The translations under genes were made by a program, and so were the position numbers. The notes under the pieces are model-generated. The model did no database searches. It was not told where the DNA came from and saw nothing but the letters and a program-made list of their open reading frames with translations. Below, one piece after another: positions 6,065 to 14,695 of a stretch of DNA of 37,932 nucleotides. This stretch comes from UBA5862 sp002408105 (lineage in GTDB: Bacteria; Pseudomonadota; Gammaproteobacteria; Pseudomonadales; UBA5862): positions 1 through 37,932 of the forward strand of contig JAXHVB010000135.1 in NCBI GenBank assembly GCA_034189125.1, given 5' to 3'. Position 1 is the stretch's first letter, and every line of letters starts with the position of its first letter.

Positions 6065-8005
6065 GTGTCAGAAGTACATATCCACCGTGTCTCCGAGGCC
6101 CTCAAACGAAGCGCACACCTCGACAGGGATGCGTATGCCGCCATGTACCACGCTTCCCTGGAAAGCCCAGAGGCGTTTTGGAGCGAGCAGGCGCAGCGGT
6201 TCCTCAGTTGGTTCGAGCCATGGGATCAGGTGGTCAGAGAAGACTTCTCCAAAGGGGAAGCCGAATGGTTCATTAACGGTAAGTTGAACGCCTGCTTCAA
6301 CTGCGTAGACCGCCACCTCGACACCCGTGCGAACCAGACAGCCATCATCTGGGAAGGGGACGACCCGGCCGAAAGTCAGCACATCAGCTATCAAACCTTG
6401 CACGAACAGGTTTGCCGCTTGGCCAACGTGTTGAAATCCCGAGGGGTTCGCAAAGGGGACCGGGTGTGCATCTACATGCCGATGATCCCCGAAGCTGCGT
6501 ATGCCATGCTGGCGTGCGCGCGCGTCGGGGCTGTGCACTCGGTCGTCTTCGGCGGGTTTTCGCCGGAGGCGCTCAAAGACCGCATCCTCGACTCCGATTG
6601 CCAACTGCTGATCACCGCCGATGAAGGCCTGCGCGGCGGTAAACGGGTGCCGCTGAAGACCAATGCCGATCGCGCGCTGACTGCCTGCCCCGCTGTGCAC
6701 AGCGTAGTGGTGGTGCAGCGAACCGGCGCAGAGATCCCGTGGAACCAAGAGCGCGACATCTGGTACCACGAAGCCACCGCAGCGGCAGATGTGGCGTGCG
6801 AGCCGGAACCGATGGACGCGGAAGACCCCCTTTTTATCCTGTACACATCCGGTTCGACCGGCAAGCCCAAAGGGGTTCTACACACCACCGGCGGATACCT
6901 GCTGGGCACCGCGGTCACGCACCACTACGTGTTCGACCACCACGAGGGCGACATCTACTGGTGCACCGCGGACGTGGGCTGGGTCACGGGGCACAGCTAC
7001 ATTGTGTACGGTCCGTTGGCGAACGGCACCACCACACTGATGTTCGAAGGGGTCCCGACCTATCCCGATGCATCGCGGTGCTGGCAAATCGTCGACAAAC
7101 ACCAGGTCAACACCTTCTACACCGCACCCACTGCACTGCGTGCGCTCATGGGACAGGGGAACGAATTCGTGACCTCCACCTCGCGCGCCAGCCTGCGAAT
7201 CCTGGGCAGCGTGGGAGAGCCCATCAACCCGGAAGCATGGGAATGGTATTACCAGGTGGTGGGTGAGCGCCGTTGCCCGATCGTGGACACCTGGTGGCAA
7301 ACGGAAACCGGCGCCATCATGATCAGCCCGCTGCCGGGCGCCACCGACCTCAAAGCGGGGTCGGCGACCTTACCCTTCTTCGGCGTCGAGCCGAAGCTGC
7401 TTGATGCTGAAGGACAGGAAGTCCTCGGTGCTGGCAGCGGCAACCTCGTCATTGCCAGGTCTTGGCCCAGCCAAATGCGCACCGTGTTCGGCGACCACCA
7501 ACGGTTCGTGGATACCTACTTCAGCGCCTATCCCGGGCACTACTTTACAGGCGACGGCGCACGTCGCGACGAAGACGGTTACTACTGGATCACTGGACGG
7601 GTGGATGACGTGATCAACGTCTCGGGCCACCGCATGGGCACGGCTGAAGTCGAAAGCGCGCTGGTTCTGCATGAAGCGGTGGCGGAAGCGGCAGTGGTCG
7701 GCTTCCCTCACCCGGTCAAAGGCCAAGGCATCTACGCTTACGTGACGCTCATGGCAGGGGTCGAGCCAACGCAGGCACTGCGCCAAGCGCTGGTGGACTT
7801 GGTCAATGCGGAAATCGGCCCCATTGCCAAACCCGACCACATCCAATGGGCGCCGGCACTGCCAAAAACCCGCTCCGGTAAAATCATGCGCAGGATTCTG
7901 CGCAAGGTCGCTGCAGACGAGATCGACAGCCTCGGTGACACCTCCACCCTAGCCGACCCAGGCGTGGTCGAAGACCTCATTGCGAACCGGTCTGCGGCGA
8001 GTTAA
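6065..8005 (+). CDS. acs: Acetyl-CoA synthetase
   Basis: AMP-forming ligase converting acetate, ATP and CoA into acetyl-CoA through acetyl-AMP; needed for growth on acetate. The 646-residue product has the ACS N-terminal domain (AAMYHASLESPEAFW), IIWEGDDPAES, the P-loop YTSGSTGKPKGVLHTTGG at about 259-276, CTADVGWVTGHSYIVYGPL, DTWWQTETGAIM, YYWITGRVDDVINVSGHR and the C-terminal acetylatable lysine motif PKTRSGKIMRRILRK. GTG 6065 was chosen because AAGGA sits 7 nt upstream and the length matches the family; an upstream in-frame GTG at 5987 would add an unrelated N-terminus. In Pseudomonas pgi separates panD from acs; here nothing does. The enzyme is likely regulated post-transcriptionally (CA motif) and by lysine acetylation. 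Confidence 0.97.
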   Translation: MSEVHIHRVSEALKRSAHLDRDAYAAMYHASLESPEAFWSEQAQRFLSWFEPWDQVVREDFSKGEAEWFINGKLNACFNCVDRHLDTRANQTAIIWEGDDPAESQHISYQTLHEQVCRLANVLKSRGVRKGDRVCIYMPMIPEAAYAMLACARVGAVHSVVFGGFSPEALKDRILDSDCQLLITADEGLRGGKRVPLKTNADRALTACPAVHSVVVVQRTGAEIPWNQERDIWYHEATAAADVACEPEPMDAEDPLFILYTSGSTGKPKGVLHTTGGYLLGTAVTHHYVFDHHEGDIYWCTADVGWVTGHSYIVYGPLANGTTTLMFEGVPTYPDASRCWQIVDKHQVNTFYTAPTALRALMGQGNEFVTSTSRASLRILGSVGEPINPEAWEWYYQVVGERRCPIVDTWWQTETGAIMISPLPGATDLKAGSATLPFFGVEPKLLDAEGQEVLGAGSGNLVIARSWPSQMRTVFGDHQRFVDTYFSAYPGHYFTGDGARRDEDGYYWITGRVDDVINVSGHRMGTAEVESALVLHEAVAEAAVVGFPHPVKGQGIYAYVTLMAGVEPTQALRQALVDLVNAEIGPIAKPDHIQWAPALPKTRSGKIMRRILRKVAADEIDSLGDTSTLADPGVVEDLIANRSAAS

Positions 8006-8046
8006 CGGTCTTCAGCACATGTCGCAGTTGCGCTGCTAACGCGCGA

Positions 8047-8077
8047 AAAGAAAGGGGGCCAAATGGCCCCTTTCTTT
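8047..8077. terminator. Bidirectional terminator between acs and pnp
   Basis: AAAGAAAGGGG and CCCCTTTCTTT form a long stem with a GCC-AAAT-GGC top and one extra G as a bulge. T-rich sequence follows on the + strand and the A-rich arm gives U-rich RNA on the - strand, so it can stop both convergent genes. Confidence 0.8.
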
Positions 8078-8141
8078 ATCTTGTCTTCCAGTTGTCGCGG
8101 TTCGATAGTTGCGCAGCGGACTGGGGGGCGGCCACGGCGCA

Positions 8142-10244
8142 CTAAGACGTGGCGTTGGCCTCTTCGGCAGCAACTTCCTTGATGCTCAACTTGACCCTGC
8201 CGCGATTGTCGATGTCCAGCACCTTGACGCGCACCTCCTGGCCCAACTTGAGGTAGTCGTTGATGTCTTCAACGCGGTGGTCGGCAATCTGCGAAATGTG
8301 CACCAGCCCATCCTTGCCGGGCAGGAAGTTCACAAATGCACCGAAATCGACGATCCGCTCCACGGTGCCTTCGTAGATCCGGCCCACCTCAGGGTCTTCA
8401 GTGATGGCCAAAACTCGATTCACCGCGGCATCCAGTGCTGAGCGGTCCTCGGCGTAGATGCGCACGCTGCCGTCGTCTTCGATGTCGATTGAGCTGTTGG
8501 TTTCTTCCGTGATCGAACGGATGGTCACACCACCCTTGCCGATGATGTCCCGAATCTTCTCCGGGTCCACCTTGATGGTTTTAGTGGCTGGCGCGTATTC
8601 GGACAGCTCGTCGCGCGATCTGGCCAGCACCTGGTTCATCTCACCGAGGATGTGCAGGCGGGCTTCGTAGGCCTGGTTGAGCGCGACTTCCATGATTTCC
8701 TCGGTGATGCCCTGAATCTTGATGTCCATTTGTAGGGCGGTGACACCATTGGCGGTGCCGGCGACTTTGAAGTCCATGTCACCCAGGTGGTCCTCGTCCC
8801 CAAGAATGTCGGTCAGCACCGCGAAACCGTCCTCTTCCTTGACCAGCCCCATGGCGATGCCCGCGACAGGCGCCGACAAGGGTACGCCCGCGTCCATCAA
8901 CGCCAGACTGGATCCGCATACGGTCGCCATGGAACTGGAGCCGTTCGACTCCGTCACCTCAGAAACCACTCGGATGGTGTAGGGAAACTCCGACTCGCTC
9001 GGAAGAACCGCCTCGATGCCTCGCCGTGCGAGTCGGCCGTGGCCAATCTCACGGCGTTTGGGGCTACCCACCATGCCCGTTTCGCCCACGCTGTAGGGCG
9101 GAAAATTGTAGTGCAGCATGAAGCGGTCTTTGTATGAGCCTTCAAGGGCATCGATCAGCGCCGCATCCCGCTCGGTGCCGAGGGTTGCCACCACGATTGC
9201 CTGAGTTTCCCCCCGGGTAAACAGGGCTGAACCATGGGTTCTCGGCAGCACGCCGGTTTCAACCCAGATCGGGCGCACGGTTCGGTTGTCGCGTCCGTCG
9301 ATTCTTGGTTCTCCAGCAATGATGCGCTGGCGAACCAGAGATTTCTCGATCGAACCGAACACCTCGGCAACGTCCGATGGCGCAGGCCCGGTTTCTGCAT
9401 TGGCAAAGCGGGCGATGGCGTCATCGCGAAGCCCGGCCAACGCGGCCTGTCGCTGCTGCTTGTCCGTCGTGCGGTACGCGTCGCCGATTGGCGCTTCAAA
9501 CACCGCACGGACTTCAGCTTCCAGGCCACTGTTGGTGGCCGCCGGTTGCCAATCCCAGCGCGTTTGGCCCGCCTCTGCAGCCAACTCGTTGATCACTGCA
9601 ATGGCCGCCTGCATCTCCTGGTGTGCGTAGAGTACGGCGCCCAGCATTTCATCTTCAGACAACTCCGCCGCTTGGGATTCCACCATCAAGACAGCATCGG
9701 CAGTTCCCGCGACCACCATGTTCAGCGACGAGGTTTCAAGCTCCGGGTTGGCCGGGTTGAGCACATATCCAGCTTCTGTGTAGCCAACCCGCGCGGCACC
9801 GATCGGACCGGCAAAGGGGATTCCAGATACAGTCAATGCAGCAGAGGCTGCCAACATGGAGGCGATGTCAGGGTCGTTGTCCTTGTTGGCCGAGAGCACC
9901 GTGCAGATCACCTGGACCTCATTCATGAAGCCCTTGGGGAACAGCGGTCGAATGGGTCGATCAATCAGCCTTGAAGTGAGGGTTTCTTTCTCACTGGGAC
10001 GACCTTCCCGGCGAAAAAAACCGCCGGGAATCTTGCCTGCTGCGTAGGTTCGTTCCTGATAATTGACCGTCAGAGGAAAAAATCCACGGCTCGGATCGGC
10101 TTCCTTTCGCCCCACCACCGTCGCCAAGACCACGGTGTCGTCCATGCTCAGCAACACAGCACCGGTGGCTTGCCGGGCGATGCGGCCCGTCTCCAGGGTG
10201 ACCGTGTGGCGACCGTACTTGAAACTCTTTCTAATGGGATTCAC
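8142..10244 (-). CDS. pnp: Polyribonucleotide nucleotidyltransferase (PNPase)
   Basis: Phosphorolytic 3'-to-5' exoribonuclease, a core part of the RNA degradosome. The order is two RNase PH domains (N-terminus SFKYGRHTVTLETGRIARQA; FFPLTVNYQERTYAAGKIPG; the second core with GSALFTRGETQAIV and catalytic-site DILGDEDHLGDMDFKVAGT). A KH domain follows (IRDIIGKGGVTIRSI, about 555-570), then an S1 domain (GRIYEGTVERIVDFGAFVNF, about 620-690). The 700 residues are normal. The start is GTG, supported by AGGAA 7 nt upstream. It lies downstream of rpsO, as in most gammaproteobacteria, and expression probably includes readthrough from rpsO past an intergenic hairpin. Confidence 0.97.
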   Translation of the reverse strand: MNPIRKSFKYGRHTVTLETGRIARQATGAVLLSMDDTVVLATVVGRKEADPSRGFFPLTVNYQERTYAAGKIPGGFFRREGRPSEKETLTSRLIDRPIRPLFPKGFMNEVQVICTVLSANKDNDPDIASMLAASAALTVSGIPFAGPIGAARVGYTEAGYVLNPANPELETSSLNMVVAGTADAVLMVESQAAELSEDEMLGAVLYAHQEMQAAIAVINELAAEAGQTRWDWQPAATNSGLEAEVRAVFEAPIGDAYRTTDKQQRQAALAGLRDDAIARFANAETGPAPSDVAEVFGSIEKSLVRQRIIAGEPRIDGRDNRTVRPIWVETGVLPRTHGSALFTRGETQAIVVATLGTERDAALIDALEGSYKDRFMLHYNFPPYSVGETGMVGSPKRREIGHGRLARRGIEAVLPSESEFPYTIRVVSEVTESNGSSSMATVCGSSLALMDAGVPLSAPVAGIAMGLVKEEDGFAVLTDILGDEDHLGDMDFKVAGTANGVTALQMDIKIQGITEEIMEVALNQAYEARLHILGEMNQVLARSRDELSEYAPATKTIKVDPEKIRDIIGKGGVTIRSITEETNSSIDIEDDGSVRIYAEDRSALDAAVNRVLAITEDPEVGRIYEGTVERIVDFGAFVNFLPGKDGLVHISQIADHRVEDINDYLKLGQEVRVKVLDIDNRGRVKLSIKEVAAEEANATS

Positions 10245-10262
10245 AAGCGGTTCCTATAGTAG

Positions 10263-10288
10263 AAAGCCGGCCCGCAGGCCCAGGCTTT
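10263..10288 (-). terminator. Hairpin between rpsO and pnp
   Basis: On the - strand AAAGCC-TG-GGCC-TGCG-GGCC-GGCTTT folds into a stem with a 2-nt bulge, followed by TCTACTATAG. It ends 18 nt before the pnp start. The position matches the E. coli rpsO-pnp gap, which holds a leaky terminator and an RNase III processing stem. The U-tract is weak, so partial termination or processing is more likely than a full stop. Confidence 0.45.
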
Positions 10289-10294
10289 GCGAAT

Positions 10295-10564
10295 TTAGCG
10301 GCGCAGGCCGAGACGCTGAATCAAGCTGGTGTACCGATCGGCGTCCTTGCGCCGCAGGTAGTCCAGCAGCTTGCGGCGTTGGTTCACCATGCGAATCAAA
10401 CCGCGGCGGGAGTGGTGGTCTTTCTTGTGACTGCTGAAGTGTCCCTGCAACCGCTCGATGTTGGCGGTCAGGAGTGCGACCTGCACCTCCGGTGAACCGG
10501 TGTCGCTGTCGTCGCGGCGATACGCCTTAACCACTTCGGCTTTCTCTTCTGCATTCAGTGCCAT
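10295..10564 (-). CDS. rpsO: 30S ribosomal protein S15
   Basis: Primary 16S rRNA-binding protein of the small-subunit platform. The 89 residues match the family exactly. The S15 signature is present in the three-helix core: DTGSPEVQVALLTANIERL, HFSSHKKDHHSRRGLIRMVN and RRKLLDYLRRKD. The ATG follows AGAGGT. It lies 50 bp upstream of pnp and 117 bp downstream of truB, with its own likely promoter in the latter gap. In E. coli S15 represses its own translation through a leader fold; no such structure was resolved here. Confidence 0.98.
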   Translation of the reverse strand: MALNAEEKAEVVKAYRRDDSDTGSPEVQVALLTANIERLQGHFSSHKKDHHSRRGLIRMVNQRRKLLDYLRRKDADRYTSLIQRLGLRR

Positions 10565-10593
10565 TTTTACTGACCTCTTTGCTGTGAATATGC

Positions 10594-10623
10594 GTTACAT
10601 CGGACAGAATCGTCCGCTTTCAA
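10594..10623 (-). promoter_or_regulatory. Candidate sigma-70 promoter for rpsO
   Basis: On the - strand TTGAAA (10618-10623), an 18-bp spacer containing the inverted repeat GGACgattctGTCC, and TGTAAC (10594-10599). It is placed 30-60 bp before the rpsO start. Confidence 0.42.
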
Positions 10624-10681
10624 CCCAGGTAAAACCGCGCATATCTGCAGTTCACCCGATCCTTTCTGTGGCAGCGGGAAT

Positions 10682-11632
10682 TCAGCCCGCCACCAAACGA
10701 CGTGGTGCAACGCGCCCGTCATCGAGCACCTCCCCCACGCCAATGAACTGATCGCCTTCCTGCAGGCGCACCCAGCCCGCAGCAGGCAAATGCGCAGCCA
10801 TCACAGGCTGCCCTTGCTTCAGGTAAAACGCGGTGGCGCCGTTGAGTTGGACCTCCGGGTAGTCCCGCACCGAGCTGCTCAACGGCAGCAGCAGTGCGTC
10901 CAGGGCACGGTGCCCGCCACCATCTCGAACTTCAAACAATTGCTCCAGGGTCCAGGCGCCCTCCAGGCCATAGGGCCCCGCCGCGGTGCGGCGCAAGGAT
11001 GTGACGTATCCACCGGTACCCAGGGCGCGTCCAATGTCTTCCGCTAGGGAACGCACATAGGTGCCCTTGGAGCAACACACAGCAAGTTGCAATTCGGTGT
11101 CTGAAAACCCAAGCAGATCCAGGGCATGCACATGCACGCTGCGCTGCTTGCGCTCCACCTCAATGCCTTGTCGGGCCAGCTTGTACAGGGGCGTACCCTG
11201 GTGCTTGAGCGCCGAATACATGGATGGCACTTGCTCGATTTCTCCACGAAACGACTCCAGCACAGCCTCCACCGCATCGGCGCTGAGCTGGACTGGAGCA
11301 AACTCCTCGAGGATTTCTCCATCCGCATCACCGGTGGTGGTGCGCGCACCCAGCTGGATGCCGACGCGGTACGCCTTGTCGGCGTTCAAGAGGTACTGCG
11401 AAAACTTCGTCGCCTCCCCGAAACACAAGGGCAATACGCCGCTTGCCAGTGGATCCAGACTGCCAGTGTGTCCCGCCTTGGCCGCCCCGAACAATCGCTT
11501 GACCTGCTGCAGTGCCGCGTTGGAAGTGGCCCCCTGCGCCTTGTCCAGCACCAGGATGCCATTGACCTGGCGCCCTCGGTTGTGTCCCCGTCGTCCCAAT
11601 TCAGTCTCCGTCGGATGGCCCGCGCGGGACAC
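10682..11632 (-). CDS. truB: tRNA pseudouridine(55) synthase
   Basis: Converts U55 to pseudouridine in the T-loop of tRNAs. The catalytic Asp lies in KAGHTGSLDPLASGVLPLCF; other conserved segments are GILVLDKAQGATSNAALQ, EATKFSQYLLNADKAYRV, RTTTGDADGE and CSKGTYVRSLAEDIG. A C-terminal PUA-like region follows (about 250-316). The GTG start directly abuts the rbfA stop (TGA|GTG), indicating translational coupling. The N-terminal extension before VNGILVLDK is about 22 residues, slightly longer than usual, but no better in-frame start is visible. The 316 residues are otherwise typical. Confidence 0.95.
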   Translation of the reverse strand: MSRAGHPTETELGRRGHNRGRQVNGILVLDKAQGATSNAALQQVKRLFGAAKAGHTGSLDPLASGVLPLCFGEATKFSQYLLNADKAYRVGIQLGARTTTGDADGEILEEFAPVQLSADAVEAVLESFRGEIEQVPSMYSALKHQGTPLYKLARQGIEVERKQRSVHVHALDLLGFSDTELQLAVCCSKGTYVRSLAEDIGRALGTGGYVTSLRRTAAGPYGLEGAWTLEQLFEVRDGGGHRALDALLLPLSSSVRDYPEVQLNGATAFYLKQGQPVMAAHLPAAGWVRLQEGDQFIGVGEVLDDGRVAPRRLVAG

Positions 11633-12007
11633 TCACTCGTGACGCGCCCGATCAGCGGCGCGGGCTTTGGCGATCAGGGCGTCGAGCTCATCACCCCGCT
11701 CCCCGGAGTCGTCGTAGGCAAAATGCAGCGCCGGCGTGGTCCTTGCGGTCATTTGCTTGGCGACCTGGCTGCGCAAGAAGCCAGCAGCTTTTTGCAAAAC
11801 AGCAATGGTGGCATCGATCTCGTTGCGGTCTTGCACCCCCATCAGGCGCACGAATACCCGCGCATGGGCCAGGTCCCGGCTCACCTCCACGTCGACAACA
11901 GACACGCCACGAACCCGCGGGTCCCGCATCTGTTGCTGGATCACCACTGCCAACTCGCGGGCAAGGAAGTCGCCCACCCGTTGGTGGCGCCCATACTCAT
12001 GGCTCAT
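11633..12007 (-). CDS. rbfA: Ribosome-binding factor A
   Basis: KH-like 30S assembly factor acting near helix 1 of 16S rRNA, important for late maturation and cold adaptation. The start MSHEYGRHQRVGDFLAREL is a typical RbfA N-terminus; then QQQMRDPRVRGVSVVDVEVS, ARVFVRL and the C-terminal ALHFAYDDSGERGDELDAL. ATG 12007 is preceded by GGGAG and gives 124 residues, the normal length; upstream in-frame codons are not homologous. It lies 38 nt after infB and is fused end-to-start with truB, the standard infB-rbfA-truB order. Confidence 0.96.
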   Translation of the reverse strand: MSHEYGRHQRVGDFLARELAVVIQQQMRDPRVRGVSVVDVEVSRDLAHARVFVRLMGVQDRNEIDATIAVLQKAAGFLRSQVAKQMTARTTPALHFAYDDSGERGDELDALIAKARAADRARHE

Positions 12008-12045
12008 TGGGTTGCGCTCCCGTGGCGCAGCTGAGGCAAACTGGC

Positions 12046-14667
12046 TCAGATCGTTGCCTCCAGTTGCTGGGTTTCGAAGACCTCGATCTTGTCGCCCGCC
12101 TTGATGTCGTTGTAATTGCGCACGCCAATCCCGCACTCGGTGCCAGCTCGCACCTCACTCACATCGTCCTTGAAGCGCCGCAGGGATTCGAGTTCACCTT
12201 CGAAAATCACCACTTGATCGCGCAGCACCCGGATCGGGCGGTTCCTCTGCACCGAGCCTTCCACCACCATGCAGCCGGCCACCTGGCCGAATTTGGGCGA
12301 GCGGAAGACATCCCGAACTTCGGCGATGCCAATGATGCGCTCGCGAAATACCGGCGAGAGCATTCCGGTGAGGGCGGCGCGCACATCTTCAACCAGGTCG
12401 TAGATCACACTGTAGTAGCGAAGGTCGAGGTCGTTGTCCTCGACAATTTTGCGCGCCTGCGCGTCTGCCCGGACATTGAACCCGAAGATGACCGCCTCGG
12501 AGGCCAAGGCCAGGTTGGCGTCTGTCTCCCCAATGCCGCCGACGCCGGACGAAATAATTTTGACCTGAACCTCTTCATTGCCCGCCTCGGCAAGGGCCTG
12601 CGAAATGGCTTCCAGAGACCCACGAACATCCGTTTTCAGCACCACATTAAGGGTTTTGGTTTCCTCACCCCCCATGCTGTCGAACAGGTTTTCCAGCTTG
12701 GCAGCCTGCTGGCGGGCCAGCTTGCGCTCGCGCTCTTTGGACCGGCGCAGCTCGGCGACCTCCCGGGCCTTGCGTTCATCGACCACCACGAAGAACTCGT
12801 CTCCCGCATCGGGCACGCCACCGAGGCCCAGAATCTCTACTGGGGTCGAGGGCCCGGCCGCTTCAATGGCAGCGCCGGTCTCGTCGACCAGCGCTCGCAC
12901 TCGGCCATACTGTTCTCCGGCGAGCATGACATCGCCCCTGCGCAGGGTACCGCTCTGGACCAACAGGGTGGCCACAGCACCACGCCCGCGATCCAAGCGA
13001 GACTCAACGACCACGCCACGCGCAGAGCCATCAACTGGAGCCATCAGCTCCAGCACTTCGGCCTGCAGCGATACCGCTTCCAGCAACTGCTCAACGCCCT
13101 CACCGGTGTGGGCAGAGACGGGAATGAACTGCACATCGCCGCCCCAGTCTTCAGGGATGACTTCACGCTGTGCCAGTTCATTTTTCACCCGATCAAGGTC
13201 CGCCTCCGGCTTGTCAATCTTGTTGACTGCGACGACCAAAGGCACCCCTGCCGCGCGGGCATGCTGAACCGCCTCTTCGGTTTGGGGCATTACGCCATCA
13301 TCGGCGGCGACGACCAGGATCACGATGTCGGTCAAATGGGCCCCACGGGCCCGCATTGCTGTAAACGCGGCGTGTCCAGGGGTATCCAGAAAGGTGATCG
13401 ATCCGAGTTCCGTATCGACGTGGTAGGCTCCGATGTGCTGCGTGATCCCCCCAGCCTCGCCACTGGCGACCCGGGACTTGCGGATGTAATCGAGTAGCGA
13501 GGTCTTGCCATGGTCAACGTGCCCCATGACGGTGACCACAGGCGCACGAGGCTGTTCGGCTCCGCTGCTGCTCTCCAGGGAAGAAATCAGCTGGTCTTCG
13601 AGCTCAGTCTCGCTGAGCAGCTTGACCGCGTGGCCCATCTCTTCGACCACCAGTGCGGCAGTTTCCTGATCCAAGGTCTGGTTGACGGTCGCCATCACCC
13701 CCAGCTTCATCAGCTCACGGATGAGGTCAGTGGCCTTCACGGACATCCGGTTGGCCAACTCCGATACAGCGATCGCCTCAGGAATCTCAACCTGGCGCAC
13801 CACCGCTTCGGTCGGCCTCTCGAACGCGTGTTCTTGGGCCAAGCGGGTTTTCGACGCACGACCCGCGCGCCGGCGACGCCCAGCCCGCTCCACTTCATCC
13901 AGGCCGCCGTCTTCGAGGCTCAGGGTCGCGCGGGCGCCGCGGAGCTTGCTAGGGGCTTTGTCTTTGTTCTTCGGCCGGCCAGCCTTGCGCCGCTTTTCAG
14001 CTTCTTCTTCATCGGCGCTGCGGCCGTCTGCGGCACGCTTGGGTGTGGCCTTCGGAGCCGCCTTGGCGGCTTCTTCAGCCTGTTTGGCTGCCTCTGCCTC
14101 TGCGGCCAATCGAGCCGCCTCACGCTCGGCCTCTTCGACCTTCTTCCGCTCGGCCTCTTGCTGGCGCCGCTCCTCTTCCTGGACGCGCCGCTCTTCCTCT
14201 TGGTGGCGACGAAGTGCCAAGTCCTCGGCTTGACGACGGGCTTCTTCAGCGATGCGTTCACGCACGTCCATGCCGGCCGTGGTGGCCTCAACGGTCGGCG
14301 CTTCCTGCTCAACCACGGCGACAGGTTCGCTCAACTCGGATTGTTCATCGGCGCCTTCGGTGGCCTGGTCCCGTTTGACGTAGGTGCGTTTGCGCCGCAC
14401 CTCGACACTGACCGTCTTCGACTTGCCTTGGGCACCACTCAACTTGAGGGTGCTGACCTTCTTGCGCTTCAGGGTGATCTTTTTGGGCTCTTCCACAGCC
14501 TCTCCATGGCTTTCGCGTAGAAAGCTCAGAAGTTGCTGCTTCTGTTCATCTGAAACGGTGTCGTCGACCTGTGTCTGCGGCAGGCCTGCTTCGCTCATCT
14601 GCTGGAGCAGACGGTCGGCGGTGGCACCCACCACCTCGGCCAATTGCTTCACGGTCACTTCTGCCAT
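12046..14667 (-). CDS. infB: Translation initiation factor IF-2
   Basis: GTPase that brings fMet-tRNA to the 30S subunit and promotes subunit joining. Domain order: IF2 N-terminal helical domain (MAEVTVKQLAEVVGATADRL); an associated basic segment; a long Glu/Arg/Ala/Lys-rich coiled region (about 140-300); a second N-domain (SELANRMSVKATDLIREL). The G domain follows, with G1 GHVDHGKTSLLDYI near residue 380, G3 DTPGHAAF and G4 NKID, and then domains II-IV ending GDKIEVFETQQLEATI. ATG 14667 follows GGAG and gives 873 residues, the usual gammaproteobacterial length. It lies 28 nt after nusA in the rimP-nusA-infB-rbfA-truB operon. Its cargo tRNA is encoded just upstream in the same block. Confidence 0.97.
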   Translation of the reverse strand: MAEVTVKQLAEVVGATADRLLQQMSEAGLPQTQVDDTVSDEQKQQLLSFLRESHGEAVEEPKKITLKRKKVSTLKLSGAQGKSKTVSVEVRRKRTYVKRDQATEGADEQSELSEPVAVVEQEAPTVEATTAGMDVRERIAEEARRQAEDLALRRHQEEERRVQEEERRQQEAERKKVEEAEREAARLAAEAEAAKQAEEAAKAAPKATPKRAADGRSADEEEAEKRRKAGRPKNKDKAPSKLRGARATLSLEDGGLDEVERAGRRRRAGRASKTRLAQEHAFERPTEAVVRQVEIPEAIAVSELANRMSVKATDLIRELMKLGVMATVNQTLDQETAALVVEEMGHAVKLLSETELEDQLISSLESSSGAEQPRAPVVTVMGHVDHGKTSLLDYIRKSRVASGEAGGITQHIGAYHVDTELGSITFLDTPGHAAFTAMRARGAHLTDIVILVVAADDGVMPQTEEAVQHARAAGVPLVVAVNKIDKPEADLDRVKNELAQREVIPEDWGGDVQFIPVSAHTGEGVEQLLEAVSLQAEVLELMAPVDGSARGVVVESRLDRGRGAVATLLVQSGTLRRGDVMLAGEQYGRVRALVDETGAAIEAAGPSTPVEILGLGGVPDAGDEFFVVVDERKAREVAELRRSKERERKLARQQAAKLENLFDSMGGEETKTLNVVLKTDVRGSLEAISQALAEAGNEEVQVKIISSGVGGIGETDANLALASEAVIFGFNVRADAQARKIVEDNDLDLRYYSVIYDLVEDVRAALTGMLSPVFRERIIGIAEVRDVFRSPKFGQVAGCMVVEGSVQRNRPIRVLRDQVVIFEGELESLRRFKDDVSEVRAGTECGIGVRNYNDIKAGDKIEVFETQQLEATI

Positions 14668-14695
14668 CAGGGATACTCCAGTGCTCTTCGCTGTC

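Noticed and set aside
9234..9974. Open frame of 246 codons opposite pnp
   Set aside because: Antisense to conserved PNPase sequence; composition is that of a shadow frame.
11743..13497. Long + strand open frame (584 codons) opposite infB
   Set aside because: It is the antisense shadow of the conserved infB coding sequence in GC-rich DNA, with no family motif and no start signal.
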